From Candidatus Saccharimonadota bacterium (GTDB lineage Bacteria > Patescibacteriota > Saccharimonadia > Saccharimonadales > Saccharimonadaceae), in contig JAEEUB010000001.1 of NCBI GenBank assembly GCA_016286785.1, positions 45,788 to 109,787 on the forward strand: a DNA stretch of 64,000 nt, read 5' to 3'. The stretch's first letter is position 1, and each line of letters begins with the position of its first letter. The notes under the pieces are model-generated. The model saw only the letters and a list, made by a program, of their open reading frames with translations, did no database searches and was not told the origin of the DNA. Positions 17,444 through 25,174 of the stretch are shown in pieces. The position numbers were made by a program, and so were the translations under genes.

Positions 17444-17474
17444 TAAGTCCCCACAGTTTATCTGTGGGGACTTA
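17444..17474 (+). terminator. Strong hairpin after the 262-aa gene
   Basis: A perfect 13-bp stem, TAAGTCCCCACAG / CTGTGGGGACTTA, with a 5-nt loop. The downstream T run is short, so it may stabilise the mRNA 3' end as well as terminate. Confidence 0.65.
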
Positions 17475-17637
17475 CCGTTCTTTAGAAAGGTAGGTAGAAC
17501 TAGAGACCGGCGTAAAAGTTCCCGAAATAAAACTCGGGAAAAACGAAAGAATAGAGATTGCGGATAGACCTTGGTGGATTAAGGAATACCTACAGTACGT
17601 TATGGCGCTTTAGTAGCCACCGCTATTGCGCCCCCAC
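17475..17637 (+). ncRNA. Candidate structured RNA between two terminators
   Basis: 163 nt without an ORF but with several local hairpins: GTTCT/AGAAC, TTCCCGA/TCGGGAA, and a longer one, GGCGC-tt-TAGC / GCTA-tt-GCGCC, near 17602-17631. A GC-rich terminator follows directly. No separate promoter is evident, so it may be a processed 3' UTR. I could not match it to RNase P RNA, tmRNA, 6S or SRP RNA by eye. Confidence 0.4.
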
Positions 17638-17663
17638 AAAACCACCCCGCAAGGGGTGGTTTT
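17638..17663. terminator. Bidirectional terminator (GC-rich stem, A and T flanks)
   Basis: AAAACCACCCC-gcaa-GGGGTGGTTTT. The flanking A and T runs allow it to work in both directions. On the minus strand it closes the tRNA-Ser(CGA) plus repeat unit. Confidence 0.85.
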
Positions 17664-17674
17664 CAAATGCAACT

Positions 17675-17862
17675 TGGCGGAAGAGAGAGGATTCGCACCA
17701 AAGGTCCGAATCCGTATACTTTTTTCAAATGAAATTTGGCGGAAGAGAGAGGACTCGCACCGAAGGTCCGAATCCGTATCTTTTTCATCTTGTTATATCT
17801 AGCGGAAGAGAGAGGATTCGCACCAAAGGTCCGAATCCGTACTTTTTTCATCTTGTTATATC
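17675..17862 (-). repeat. Three tandem pseudo-3'-ends of tRNA-Ser(CGA)
   Basis: Three direct repeats start at 17675, 17737 and 17800 (period 62-63 bp) and run into the real tRNA 3' end at 17863. On the minus strand each ends CGAATCCTCTCTCTTCCGCC plus A, the last 21 nt of the tRNA (the 17800 copy ends CTA instead of CCA, and the 17737 copy has one T-arm change). Each also carries an upstream GGATTCG that pairs with CGAATCC to form a hairpin with ACC/GGT in the loop. The linkers (AAGATGAAAAA type) are also conserved. Confidence 0.88.
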
Positions 17863-17953
17863 TGGCGGAAGAGAGAGGATTCGAACCTCCGAACGGGTCA
17901 ACCCCGTCACACGATTTCGAGTCGTGCGCCTTCAACCACTCGGCCACTCTTCC
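17863..17953 (-). tRNA. tRNA-Ser(CGA), CCA encoded
   Basis: Acceptor GGAAGAG/CTCTTCC, discriminator G, encoded CCA. The anticodon stem-loop CACGA-CTCGAAA-TCGTG reads CGA (Ser UCG). A long variable arm (GACGGGGTTGACCCGTTC) and T-arm GGAGGTTCGAATCCTCT are present. Confidence 0.96.
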
Positions 17954-18046
17954 ATACCTAATTCTAGCATAATCTACCCCTTTCTTCAACTTCACTCCTT
18001 TAAGTAAGAAATAATTATACTGAGTATTTTAACAAGCCATCAATGA

Positions 18047-18052
18047 TATAAT
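18047..18052 (+). promoter_or_regulatory. Leaderless-type -10 box of the CofE-like gene
   Basis: TATAAT 6 nt before the ATG at 18059. There is no ribosome-binding site. Confidence 0.6.
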
Positions 18053-18058
18053 CTAACT

Positions 18059-18790
18059 ATGCTAATAAATTTTGAAACTATTAAAACACGAGTCATTCAT
18101 CCACCAAAGGATAGTATTACAGATATTCTTGATAATTTAAAAATAAAAGACGGCGACATTATTTTTATTACTTCTAAAATCTTAGGCATCGCAGAAGGGC
18201 GCACCGCAAAAATAAATGAAACGACCAAAGAATCACTTATAAAACAAGAGGCAGAGCGCCATCTTCCCTATGTTAATAAGGCTGGTGATTTTCACGTTAA
18301 TCTTACAGTGACTCAGAATGTTCTTATTCCTGCAGCCGGGATTGATGAATCGAACGCCAATGGTTATTACGTGATGTGGCCTAAAAACCCAGACGAATCT
18401 TGCCGCAGAATTCGTGAGTATCTTATTAATAAACACCGTATTGCAAATCTCGGTGTCGTTGCTACAGATTCGCATACTACACCTCTTCGCTGGGGCGTTA
18501 CAGGCATCACTATTGGGCTTGCCGGAATAAAACCACTAAAAGATATTCGTGGCGAACCAGATTTATTTGGCCGCAAAATACATATTACTAAGGTCAATCT
18601 AATCGACCCACTCGCTTCGATGGCAGTCCTTCTAATGGGGGAAAGCAACGAATGCACTCCGATAGCGATTTTACATAATTACAAAGGAATTATTTTCTCA
18701 GATAAATCATCTATGGAAGATTTTAAAATCCCATTTAAAAAAGATATCTATCAGCCATTAATCGAAGTTATCCCACCCAAAAATCAGTAA
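18059..18790 (+). CDS. CofE-like (F420-0:gamma-glutamyl ligase family) protein
   Basis: The family adds gamma-linked glutamate to coenzyme F420-0 or acts on other substrates. The 243 aa show the early DGDIIFITSKILGIAEGR stretch, IPAAGIDESNANG and the hallmark TDSHTTPLRWGVTGITIGLAG, at about residues 140-160. The length matches single-domain CofE. No other F420 biosynthesis gene is in the window, and reduced CPR genomes generally lack the pathway, so a different amide-forming role is plausible. It is expressed from its own leaderless promoter. Confidence 0.75.
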   Translation: MLINFETIKTRVIHPPKDSITDILDNLKIKDGDIIFITSKILGIAEGRTAKINETTKESLIKQEAERHLPYVNKAGDFHVNLTVTQNVLIPAAGIDESNANGYYVMWPKNPDESCRRIREYLINKHRIANLGVVATDSHTTPLRWGVTGITIGLAGIKPLKDIRGEPDLFGRKIHITKVNLIDPLASMAVLLMGESNECTPIAILHNYKGIIFSDKSSMEDFKIPFKKDIYQPLIEVIPPKNQ

Positions 18791-18825
18791 AGATAGTAAA
18801 AATTACAACAACTATTCAAAAATAT

Positions 18826-18921
18826 GGTATAATAGTAAAGTCACCCTCTTGGGTGATGCTCATTTAATTTCTAGGTGGATGCATAAAATCCTGTTTTAAA
18901 TGGATTAAAACATCCACATAT
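18826..18921 (+). promoter_or_regulatory. Promoter and structured leader of tRNA-Arg
   Basis: A GGTATAATAG -10 box is followed by about 80 nt of leader with two hairpins: TCACCC-tctt-GGGTGA, and GGATG...CATCC immediately before the tRNA. The second could guide 5' processing. Confidence 0.5.
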
Positions 18922-18998
18922 GCGCCCGTAGCTCAGCTGGATAGAGCGTTTGCTTGCGGAGCAAAAGGTCGTAGGTTCAAATCCTGTCGGGCGTACCA
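18922..18998 (+). tRNA. tRNA-Arg(GCG), CCA encoded
   Basis: 77 nt. Acceptor GCGCCCG/CGGGCGT, D-loop AGCTGGATA with the A20 arginine identity base, anticodon stem TTTGC/GCAAA with loop TTGCGGA giving GCG, discriminator A, CCA encoded. Most bacteria read CGU/CGC with ACG converted to ICG by TadA. A G34 anticodon avoids that need. Confidence 0.9.
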
Positions 18999-19007
18999 TA
19001 TAAAAAG

Positions 19008-19033
19008 AAGGTCCATCGGACCTTGTTTTTTTT
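19008..19033 (+). terminator. Intrinsic terminator of tRNA-Arg
   Basis: AAGGTCC-atc-GGACCTT followed by a run of eight or more T residues (one G at its start). Confidence 0.9.
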
Positions 19034-19090
19034 GAATAATACCGTCTAGATAAACTGCCAAATTTATCTAGATTCTGTTATAATAAAATT

Positions 19091-19573
19091 ATGCAGTGGG
19101 AATTAATTACAAATATCATATTAATATTATCTTTTATTGTCTTGGGCGTTTTTTTCGTCCTCGCCATCTATCAATGGGTTACGCGTAAATCTTTCAAAAA
19201 AATCGACCGCAAACTACGCTGGATGCCGTTACCGTTATTACTAATGGCGATAACTTACTTTGTGTTTGATAAACTAATAGTTTTAAATACTAGACCCAAT
19301 GGTTCTGGCGAACCATCGTTCCCTTCTACCCATGTCATGATTGTAGCGACAATCTTTTTCATTACAATTCTAGCCTTACCAAAATACATCAAAAAGCGCT
19401 GGATTTGCGTAATTCTAGATATTGTTATGCTTGCTTTGATCTCTCTAGTTGGTACTGGGCGAGTCCTCTCTGGCATGCATTGGCCACTTGATGTTTTTGG
19501 CGCACTAGGCTTTGCACTAATCTTTAGCGAAATCTATTTAATTGCAACAAAATGCAAAAGGAAAAAGAAATGA
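19091..19573 (+). CDS. PAP2-family membrane phosphatase
   Basis: Likely dephosphorylates a lipid phosphate such as undecaprenyl pyrophosphate. The 160 aa carry the three PAP2 motifs: KLIVLNTRP (about 58-66), PSTH in SFPSTHVM (about 76-83) and GRVLSGMHWPLD (about 124-135). About four to five membrane helices span the chain. A TATAAT at 19079-19084, 6 nt from the ATG, suggests a leaderless message. Its TGA overlaps the next gene start (ATGA), coupling it to the HIT gene. Confidence 0.85.
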   Translation: MQWELITNIILILSFIVLGVFFVLAIYQWVTRKSFKKIDRKLRWMPLPLLLMAITYFVFDKLIVLNTRPNGSGEPSFPSTHVMIVATIFFITILALPKYIKKRWICVILDIVMLALISLVGTGRVLSGMHWPLDVFGALGFALIFSEIYLIATKCKRKKK

Positions 19574-19953
19574 GTAGTATTTTTACTAAAATCATTAATG
19601 GAGAAATACCCTGTTATAAAATATATGAAGACGAAAAAACTTTTGCTTTTCTAGATATTCACCCAGAAACAAGAGGTCACACCTTAGTAGTTCCAAAAGT
19701 TGAAGTCGATAAAATCTATGAACTAGACGACGAAAATTATCAGGCGCTGATGGCGACCGTTAAAAAACTCTCCGCGCACCTAGAAAAAGTCACTGGCAAA
19801 AGAACTTTATGGAAAGTAGTAGGCACTGATGTTCCCCACGCCCACGTTCACCTCGAACCATTCGATGGTACCTGGTTCCACGGTCGCGACTTAGGTTTTA
19901 CTCCAGAAGAATTCGAAACCATCCGTAAAGAACTCGAATACAAACAGATATGA
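19570..19953 (+). CDS. HIT-family nucleotide hydrolase
   Basis: Histidine-triad proteins hydrolyse nucleoside phosphoramidates or dinucleoside polyphosphates. The catalytic triad motif HAHVHLEPF is at about residues 92-100, with the N-terminal SIFTKIINGEIPCYKIYED typical of HINT/HIT proteins. I prefer the ATG at 19570 (127 aa) over the track start at 19552, because it forms an ATGA overlap with PAP2 and follows a GGAAAAAG purine stretch. Confidence 0.88.
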   Translation: MSSIFTKIINGEIPCYKIYEDEKTFAFLDIHPETRGHTLVVPKVEVDKIYELDDENYQALMATVKKLSAHLEKVTGKRTLWKVVGTDVPHAHVHLEPFDGTWFHGRDLGFTPEEFETIRKELEYKQI

Positions 19954-19959
19954 TATAAT
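19954..19959 (+). promoter_or_regulatory. Leaderless-type -10 box of valS
   Basis: TATAAT begins directly after the HIT stop codon and ends 7 nt before the valS ATG. Confidence 0.6.
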
Positions 19960-19966
19960 TAAAGAT

Positions 19967-22591
19967 ATGAAATTTTCAAAGAGCTACGAACCGGGAGAAT
20001 ACGAAGCTGATATTTATGCAGCTTGGGAAGCAAGCGGAATTTTTAATCCTAAACTCGCTACAAAACCTACGGATAATAATAGTGATGGTATTGATGACCG
20101 TACTAGAAATATAGAAAAAACTTATTCTATAGTAATGCCGCCCCCTAACGCCAATGGTAATCTTCATATTGGTCATGGTCTTACTATCGCCCTAGAAGAT
20201 TCCCTCACTCGTTATCATCGTTTAAAAGGTGATTCCACCTGGTATATTCCGGGAGCCGATCATGCCGGATTCGAAACCTGGGTTGTTTATGAGCGTGAGC
20301 TAGAAAAGAAAGGCCACACTCGTTTTGAATATGATCGCGACGAACTCTACTCTAGAGTTTGGGATTTTGTCGCCGACCAACGTGGCAATATGGAGTTGCA
20401 GCTCCGTGCTCTTGGCGCATCTTGTGCTTGGGACGACCTTACTTTTACTCTTGATGAAAACGTAATTGACCGAGTCTACACCACATTCGAAAAAATGTGG
20501 AACGACGGCATGATTTATAGGGGCAAAAAATTAGTCAACTATTGCACAAAACATCGCACTGCCTTTGCTGATATCGAAGTAGATTATAAAGAGGAAAAAA
20601 CGCCACTCTACTACATTAAATATGGCCCATTCACTCTTGCAACAACCCGCCCAGAAACTAAATTTGGTGATACTGCGGTTGCTGTAAACCCAAATGATGA
20701 GCGCTATCAAGAATGGATCGGTAAAACAATTACCGTAGAAGGAGTTAATGGCCCATTCCAGGTAGAAGTTATAGCTGATGAGATGGTAGATATGGAATTT
20801 GGTACAGGTGTAGTAAAGATTACACCCGCCCATGATTTTAACGACTGGGAAGCTGGGCAAAGACATAATCTTCGCGTAGTCCAAGTTATAGATGAAACCG
20901 GACACCTCACCGAAGTCGCCGGGCGATTTGCTGGTATGACCGTAGAAGAAGGCCGCAAAGCCGTCGTTAAAGAGATGGAAAAGATGGGGTTAATTATTAA
21001 AGTTGACAATAATTACGTCAATAAAGTCCCTCACTGCTACAAATGCGGTACAGTTATTGAACCAATGCTAAAAGAACAATGGTTTATCGATGTCAAAAAA
21101 CTTGCTGATGTCGCAATTTCTCATCTAGAAAATAATGAAATTAATTTCCATCCGACAAACAAAAAAACCGTTCTAATCAACTATCTTAAAAACCTTAAAG
21201 ACTGGAACATTTCCCGTCAGATTCCTTGGGGTATCGCAATTCCAATGTTTAAAAAAGCCGACGATTCTGCCACCGACGAACCGGATTGGATTTTTGACCG
21301 TCGTACCAACCTTAAAGAAATCGAAAAAGCCGGTGTCAAATATGTTCGCGATGAAGACACCTTTGATACCTGGTTCTCTAGTTCTCATTGGCCCATTGTG
21401 TGTACGGACTGGACCGAAGAAAACTTCAACCCGTATTATCCATTAAACGTTATGGAAACCGGAGCCGACATTCTCTTTGCGTGGGTGGCTCGCATGATTA
21501 TGATGGGATTATATGTAACTGGAGAAGTCCCATTTAAAGATGTTTACTTGCATGGGCTCGTCTTGGACGCTCAAGGTAAAAAGATGAGTAAATCAAAAGG
21601 CAATGTAATTAATCCTATGGATCTTGTTACAAAATATGGCTCCGATGCCTTTAGAATTGGCATTTTGAAGGGCCGTTCAGCTGGTATGAATCAAGCCTTT
21701 TCCGAAAACTCTGTTATTGCCGGCCGTAATCTCTGTAATAAGCTTTGGAATATTTCTCGCCTTGTCCAATCAATCGTAGATGAAGGTGAATTCATGGGTG
21801 CCACGAGCTCGCCCTATACCACAGATAATATGGGCGAAGATTGGATCTGTCGCGAAATTAACGATTGTATTAGTAAGGTTGAAGCTGATATAGAAAATTA
21901 CCGTTTTGCCGAAGCCACCGAAACCCTATATCAAACCATCTGGGATAAATATGCGGATTGGTTTTTGGAAAGCCAAAAAATCTATAAAAATTATAGTTTA
22001 CTCAAAATTACACTAGAATCTCTCCTTATAGCATTACATCCTTTTGCTCCATTTGTTACTGAAGCAATCTGGCAAAACTTATCATGGACCGAGGGTTTTA
22101 TTGCTACCACTAATTGGCCTTCCAGCCTCAAATTTGACCCAATTTCGGCCGAAGAATTTGAAAACATAAGAAATATCGTATCCGAAGCCAGAACCACGTT
22201 AGCGAGCCTTCCAGGCACTAATAACGCGAAAAAATATGGCCTGCTATACGACAATGACAGCCTAATTGAAGAAAACCAGCTATTAATTAAAGCACTTTCT
22301 AAAGTACCGACAATTAATAATCTTAACGGTTCCCCGCGCGGTTTAAGGCTCGCCTTAGCTAATCACGAGCTGTACTTGGACGTCCCAGAAAAAGTTGTTA
22401 AGGATTATAAGGATGCTCTTACAGATAAAATTCTAGCAGTCGGACGTGAGCTTGATGCCCTTAATGCTCGTTTAATGAACCCAAATTATGTAGATAAGGC
22501 GCCGGCCCACTTAGTTAAAGAAACTAGAGACGGAGTAAAAGAAAAAGAGGCCCTTATTTCTCGCCTCAAAAACCAACTAGAACTAATCTAA
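19967..22591 (+). CDS. valS: Valyl-tRNA synthetase
   Basis: A class I aminoacyl-tRNA synthetase charging tRNA-Val. At 874 aa, the HIGH-type motif is PPPNANGNLHIGHG (about 48-61), the editing domain spans about 190-340 with TTRPETKFGDTAVAV, and the KMSKS motif is GKKMSKSKGN (about 535-544). The C-terminal region ends in a coiled-coil-like arm (NARLMNPNYVDKAPAHLVKE, about 840-860) characteristic of ValS rather than IleS. An unusual Asn/Asp-rich insert (KPTDNNSDGIDD) lies at about 26-37. Confidence 0.93.
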   Translation: MKFSKSYEPGEYEADIYAAWEASGIFNPKLATKPTDNNSDGIDDRTRNIEKTYSIVMPPPNANGNLHIGHGLTIALEDSLTRYHRLKGDSTWYIPGADHAGFETWVVYERELEKKGHTRFEYDRDELYSRVWDFVADQRGNMELQLRALGASCAWDDLTFTLDENVIDRVYTTFEKMWNDGMIYRGKKLVNYCTKHRTAFADIEVDYKEEKTPLYYIKYGPFTLATTRPETKFGDTAVAVNPNDERYQEWIGKTITVEGVNGPFQVEVIADEMVDMEFGTGVVKITPAHDFNDWEAGQRHNLRVVQVIDETGHLTEVAGRFAGMTVEEGRKAVVKEMEKMGLIIKVDNNYVNKVPHCYKCGTVIEPMLKEQWFIDVKKLADVAISHLENNEINFHPTNKKTVLINYLKNLKDWNISRQIPWGIAIPMFKKADDSATDEPDWIFDRRTNLKEIEKAGVKYVRDEDTFDTWFSSSHWPIVCTDWTEENFNPYYPLNVMETGADILFAWVARMIMMGLYVTGEVPFKDVYLHGLVLDAQGKKMSKSKGNVINPMDLVTKYGSDAFRIGILKGRSAGMNQAFSENSVIAGRNLCNKLWNISRLVQSIVDEGEFMGATSSPYTTDNMGEDWICREINDCISKVEADIENYRFAEATETLYQTIWDKYADWFLESQKIYKNYSLLKITLESLLIALHPFAPFVTEAIWQNLSWTEGFIATTNWPSSLKFDPISAEEFENIRNIVSEARTTLASLPGTNNAKKYGLLYDNDSLIEENQLLIKALSKVPTINNLNGSPRGLRLALANHELYLDVPEKVVKDYKDALTDKILAVGRELDALNARLMNPNYVDKAPAHLVKETRDGVKEKEALISRLKNQLELI

Positions 22592-22592
22592 A

Positions 22593-22799
22593 TTACTTCT
22601 TAACATATTTATTTAGATCAAATAATGGCTTTTTGTCGCCATCAATAATTCCCTGCGCTTTTTGTAGCAGTTTTTTTAGAGCTGTCTCAGAAGAAGCAGA
22701 ACCAACATGAATAGTTTTAGTGACTCTTCCCTGTTCCTTGTAGCAGACCTGTACGCCAGTCGCACCGGAAGTAGTTTTAAATTTCCTTATATAGGCCAT
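22593..22799 (-). CDS. 68-aa protein resembling an IS1634-type transposase N-terminus
   Basis: The sequence MAYIRKFKTTSGATGVQV ... KTIHVGSASSETAL closely resembles, from memory, the first about 60 residues of IS1634/IS4-group transposases (xYIRxxxTxSGAxAVQV ... xHIGSAH). No catalytic DDE region follows; the ORF stops cleanly at 68 aa. A TACAAT box lies 6 nt upstream of the ATG, so it looks expressible and leaderless rather than a random fragment. It could be an exapted DNA-binding domain or a relic. Confidence 0.5.
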   Translation of the reverse strand: MAYIRKFKTTSGATGVQVCYKEQGRVTKTIHVGSASSETALKKLLQKAQGIIDGDKKPLFDLNKYVKK

Positions 22800-23144
22800 A
22801 TTTTAATTGTAGCATACTAAAAGCGCGGAAAGTTTACACAAGAAACCCCCAGGTTTATCCACAAAAACACAAGCGCATTTATTTTTATTTCCCTTATATC
22901 TAGCAACCTTAGCTCCTGGCAACCCGGGTTGACAAAACAAAACACGAGCGCTAAAATAACCCCAACAACTTTCGCGAGTGGGCAAAAGTTGGAAGGTAGC
23001 TTTAGCAACCGCAAAAACATCGAATTGCTAAAGCAAGTTTGTTTAAACGGCCAGGGAAGACCAGAGTCGAATATTTTGAATGCAATAAAATATAAACCAT
23101 AAGCAGTCAAAAAAGAACACGTGCTAATGTGATATAATTACGTC
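22800..23144. other. 345-bp intergenic region with several inverted repeats
   Basis: No convincing ORF. Visible symmetries are the palindrome CAACCCGGGTTG, CAACTTT ... AAAGTTG and TTTAGCAA ... TTGCTAAA. The edges contain the two divergent leaderless promoters (TACAAT at 22806-22811 minus; TATAAT at 23133-23138 plus). A structured RNA or regulatory scaffold is possible; nothing matches a known RNA by eye. Confidence 0.35.
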
Positions 23145-24080
23145 ATGGATATACCTATAACTCAGAGTAGGGAATGGCAAAACTTACAAGAAGCCCTTGG
23201 TGAGCAAAGCTTCTTGGAAAAAGGGGAAGATTTTCAATACTTAGCTATAAGAAAAACTGCAAAAATGGCAAACTATCTGTATTTGCCATACGGTCCAGTC
23301 TTTAGTAATAAAAAGGGATTTGATAGCGCCCTAGAATCGCTAAAAAAACTTGCAAATACCAAAAACATATCCTTTATTAGAATTGAGCCATTAATTGAGG
23401 AGGCGGTAGAATTTCTTCCTAGTAACACAGTAAAATCCGTCGATCTAAATCCTAAAGAAACCTGGATTCTTGATTTAAAGGGAGAAGAGAAAGAATTATA
23501 TGATAAACTCCCATCTCGTCTCTTAAGATATTATAAGAATGCGCAAAAAAAAGGCATTAAGATAGAAAAATCTCATAATCCAAAAGATATTAAATATTTA
23601 ATAACTCTACAGAGTGAGTTGGCAAAAGAAAAGGGCATCAATACTTTTTCCGAAAAATACTTAAAAACAGAGTTGGCCCAACCATTTTCAACCCTATACT
23701 ATTTAAAGTATAAGGATCAAGAAACAGGGAAAGAAAGCATCATTGCCGCCGGATTAGTCTTTGATGACAAAACCACTCGCTACAACCTTCAAGGCGCCCA
23801 AAGCGAACTCGGTCGAAAGCTTCATGCGACAGGAATATTAACCATCCAGCTTATAATGGACGCTAAAGAAAAGGACTTAAAAAACTTTGATTTTTGGGGA
23901 ATTGCCCCAGAAGGTGCGCCTAAAAATCATCCCTGGGCAGGGTTTACCAATTTTAAAAAGACATTTAAGGGTAAAGAAGTGAGACATGCCGGCACTTACG
24001 ATATTGTATTGGAGCCTACAAGGTATAGGTTATATAAAACACTACGCAGACTTAACCGGTTTATAAGGAGGAACTCATGA
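23145..24080 (+). CDS. FemAB-family peptidyltransferase, copy 1
   Basis: Fem ligases attach amino acids from aminoacyl-tRNA to the lipid II stem peptide to build interpeptide bridges. In this 311-aa protein the N-terminal GNAT-like half holds YLYLPYGPVF, the middle has RLLRYYKNAQKKGIKIE, and the C-terminal half has FDFWGIAPEGAPKNHPWAGFTNFKKTFKG. All are typical of FemX/FemAB. It lacks the seryl-tRNA-synthetase-like coiled coil of staphylococcal FemA. It overlaps copy 2 by 4 nt (ATGA after GGAGG), so the pair is an operon. Confidence 0.85.
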   Translation: MDIPITQSREWQNLQEALGEQSFLEKGEDFQYLAIRKTAKMANYLYLPYGPVFSNKKGFDSALESLKKLANTKNISFIRIEPLIEEAVEFLPSNTVKSVDLNPKETWILDLKGEEKELYDKLPSRLLRYYKNAQKKGIKIEKSHNPKDIKYLITLQSELAKEKGINTFSEKYLKTELAQPFSTLYYLKYKDQETGKESIIAAGLVFDDKTTRYNLQGAQSELGRKLHATGILTIQLIMDAKEKDLKNFDFWGIAPEGAPKNHPWAGFTNFKKTFKGKEVRHAGTYDIVLEPTRYRLYKTLRRLNRFIRRNS

Positions 24081-25174
24081 ATTTTATTCTATTAAAACCG
24101 GCAGAATTCACTAAATTTGCTAATAATTCTCCCTATAAATCGTTCCTTCAGACTACAGAAATCGCCACCTTAAGAGAAAAAAATGGCTGGACAAGCTACT
24201 ATTTTGGCGTAGAAGAAAATAAAAGAATAATCGCCGCAGCCATGGCGGTCGCAAAACCCACCTTTCTGGGCAAATCAATCTTCTCTGTTCCTGGTGGCCC
24301 ATTAATGGATTACGAAAATAAGGAACTAGTAAACTTCTTTTTTAAGAATCTCAAGAATTATACTAAGTCCCATAATGGTTATTTGCTTCATATCGAACCA
24401 TACTACAAGCTCATAGAAAGAGATAAAAACGGAGAAATAGAAAAAAACGGGTTTAACCATAAAAGGACCCAAAAATACTTAAAAGAAATCGGATTTTTAG
24501 AGGTGGAGCCAGAAAACCCCAAATATCATTTTGTATTAAACCTCAAAAATCTAAACGAAAAAGAGCTGTTTTTAAGTTTTAAACAGAACACCCGTAATCT
24601 GATTAATCGCACGGCCAAAAAAGATGTTAAAGTGCGCGAATTAAAGAGGGAAGAACTGACTTCTTTTAAAAATATCACCGAATCCACATCCGAGCGTCGT
24701 CATTTTTCCGATAAGACATTATACTATTATGAAACTATGTATGACCTATTTTCTAAAAAAAATCAGGTTAAATTTATTGTTGCGGAAATTCCAGGTCAAA
24801 AACCAAATAAAAAAACACCTATCGCGGCCGCCATGTTTATGACCTACGGAGACGAAGTAATTTATCTCTTCTCTGGTAGTGACGAAAAATATATGAAAGA
24901 ATATAATGCTCAATATGCCATACAATGGTACATGATTAAATATGCCATCAATAATAAATTTCAGACGTATAATTTCTACGGTATCCAAGGTCTCCCAGAT
25001 CCCAAAAAACCAGGATATGGCATCTACAGATTTAAAAAAGGCTTTGGTGCTAAATACGGAAAAGTTGTAGAACTGATTGGCGCCTACGAATTACCCGTCA
25101 ACCTCTTCTTTTATAGTTTACATCAGTTGTTGTCTAAATTTAAAAATATTAAGAAAGGAAAATATGTCCAGTAA
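24077..25174 (+). CDS. FemAB-family peptidyltransferase, copy 2
   Basis: A 365-aa paralog of the preceding protein with the same architecture: an early SVPGGPLMDY segment, FKQNTRNLINRTAKKDVKVREL in the middle, and YNFYGIQGLPDPKKPGYGIYRFKKGFGAKY near the end. Two adjacent Fem ligases suggest stepwise addition of at least two bridge residues, consistent with a non-DAP stem peptide and the MurE variant seen upstream. It has a GGAGG ribosome site inside the end of copy 1 and overlaps the DUF362 gene by 11 nt. Confidence 0.85.
   Translation: MNFILLKPAEFTKFANNSPYKSFLQTTEIATLREKNGWTSYYFGVEENKRIIAAAMAVAKPTFLGKSIFSVPGGPLMDYENKELVNFFFKNLKNYTKSHNGYLLHIEPYYKLIERDKNGEIEKNGFNHKRTQKYLKEIGFLEVEPENPKYHFVLNLKNLNEKELFLSFKQNTRNLINRTAKKDVKVRELKREELTSFKNITESTSERRHFSDKTLYYYETMYDLFSKKNQVKFIVAEIPGQKPNKKTPIAAAMFMTYGDEVIYLFSGSDEKYMKEYNAQYAIQWYMIKYAINNKFQTYNFYGIQGLPDPKKPGYGIYRFKKGFGAKYGKVVELIGAYELPVNLFFYSLHQLLSKFKNIKKGKYVQ

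Noticed and set aside
17475-17637. RNase P RNA, tmRNA or SRP RNA in the structured spacer
   Set aside because: None of the conserved core motifs of these RNAs could be found, so only a generic candidate RNA is reported.
17675-17862. CRISPR-like array
   Set aside because: Repeats and spacers are both conserved, the repeat is the tRNA-Ser 3' end, and there are no cas genes.
17558-18007. Plus- and minus-strand ORFs of 149, 110 and 78 aa with repeated GRERIRT motifs
   Set aside because: They arise from reading through the tandem tRNA-Ser 3'-end repeats; the period of 63 nt keeps the frame open artificially.
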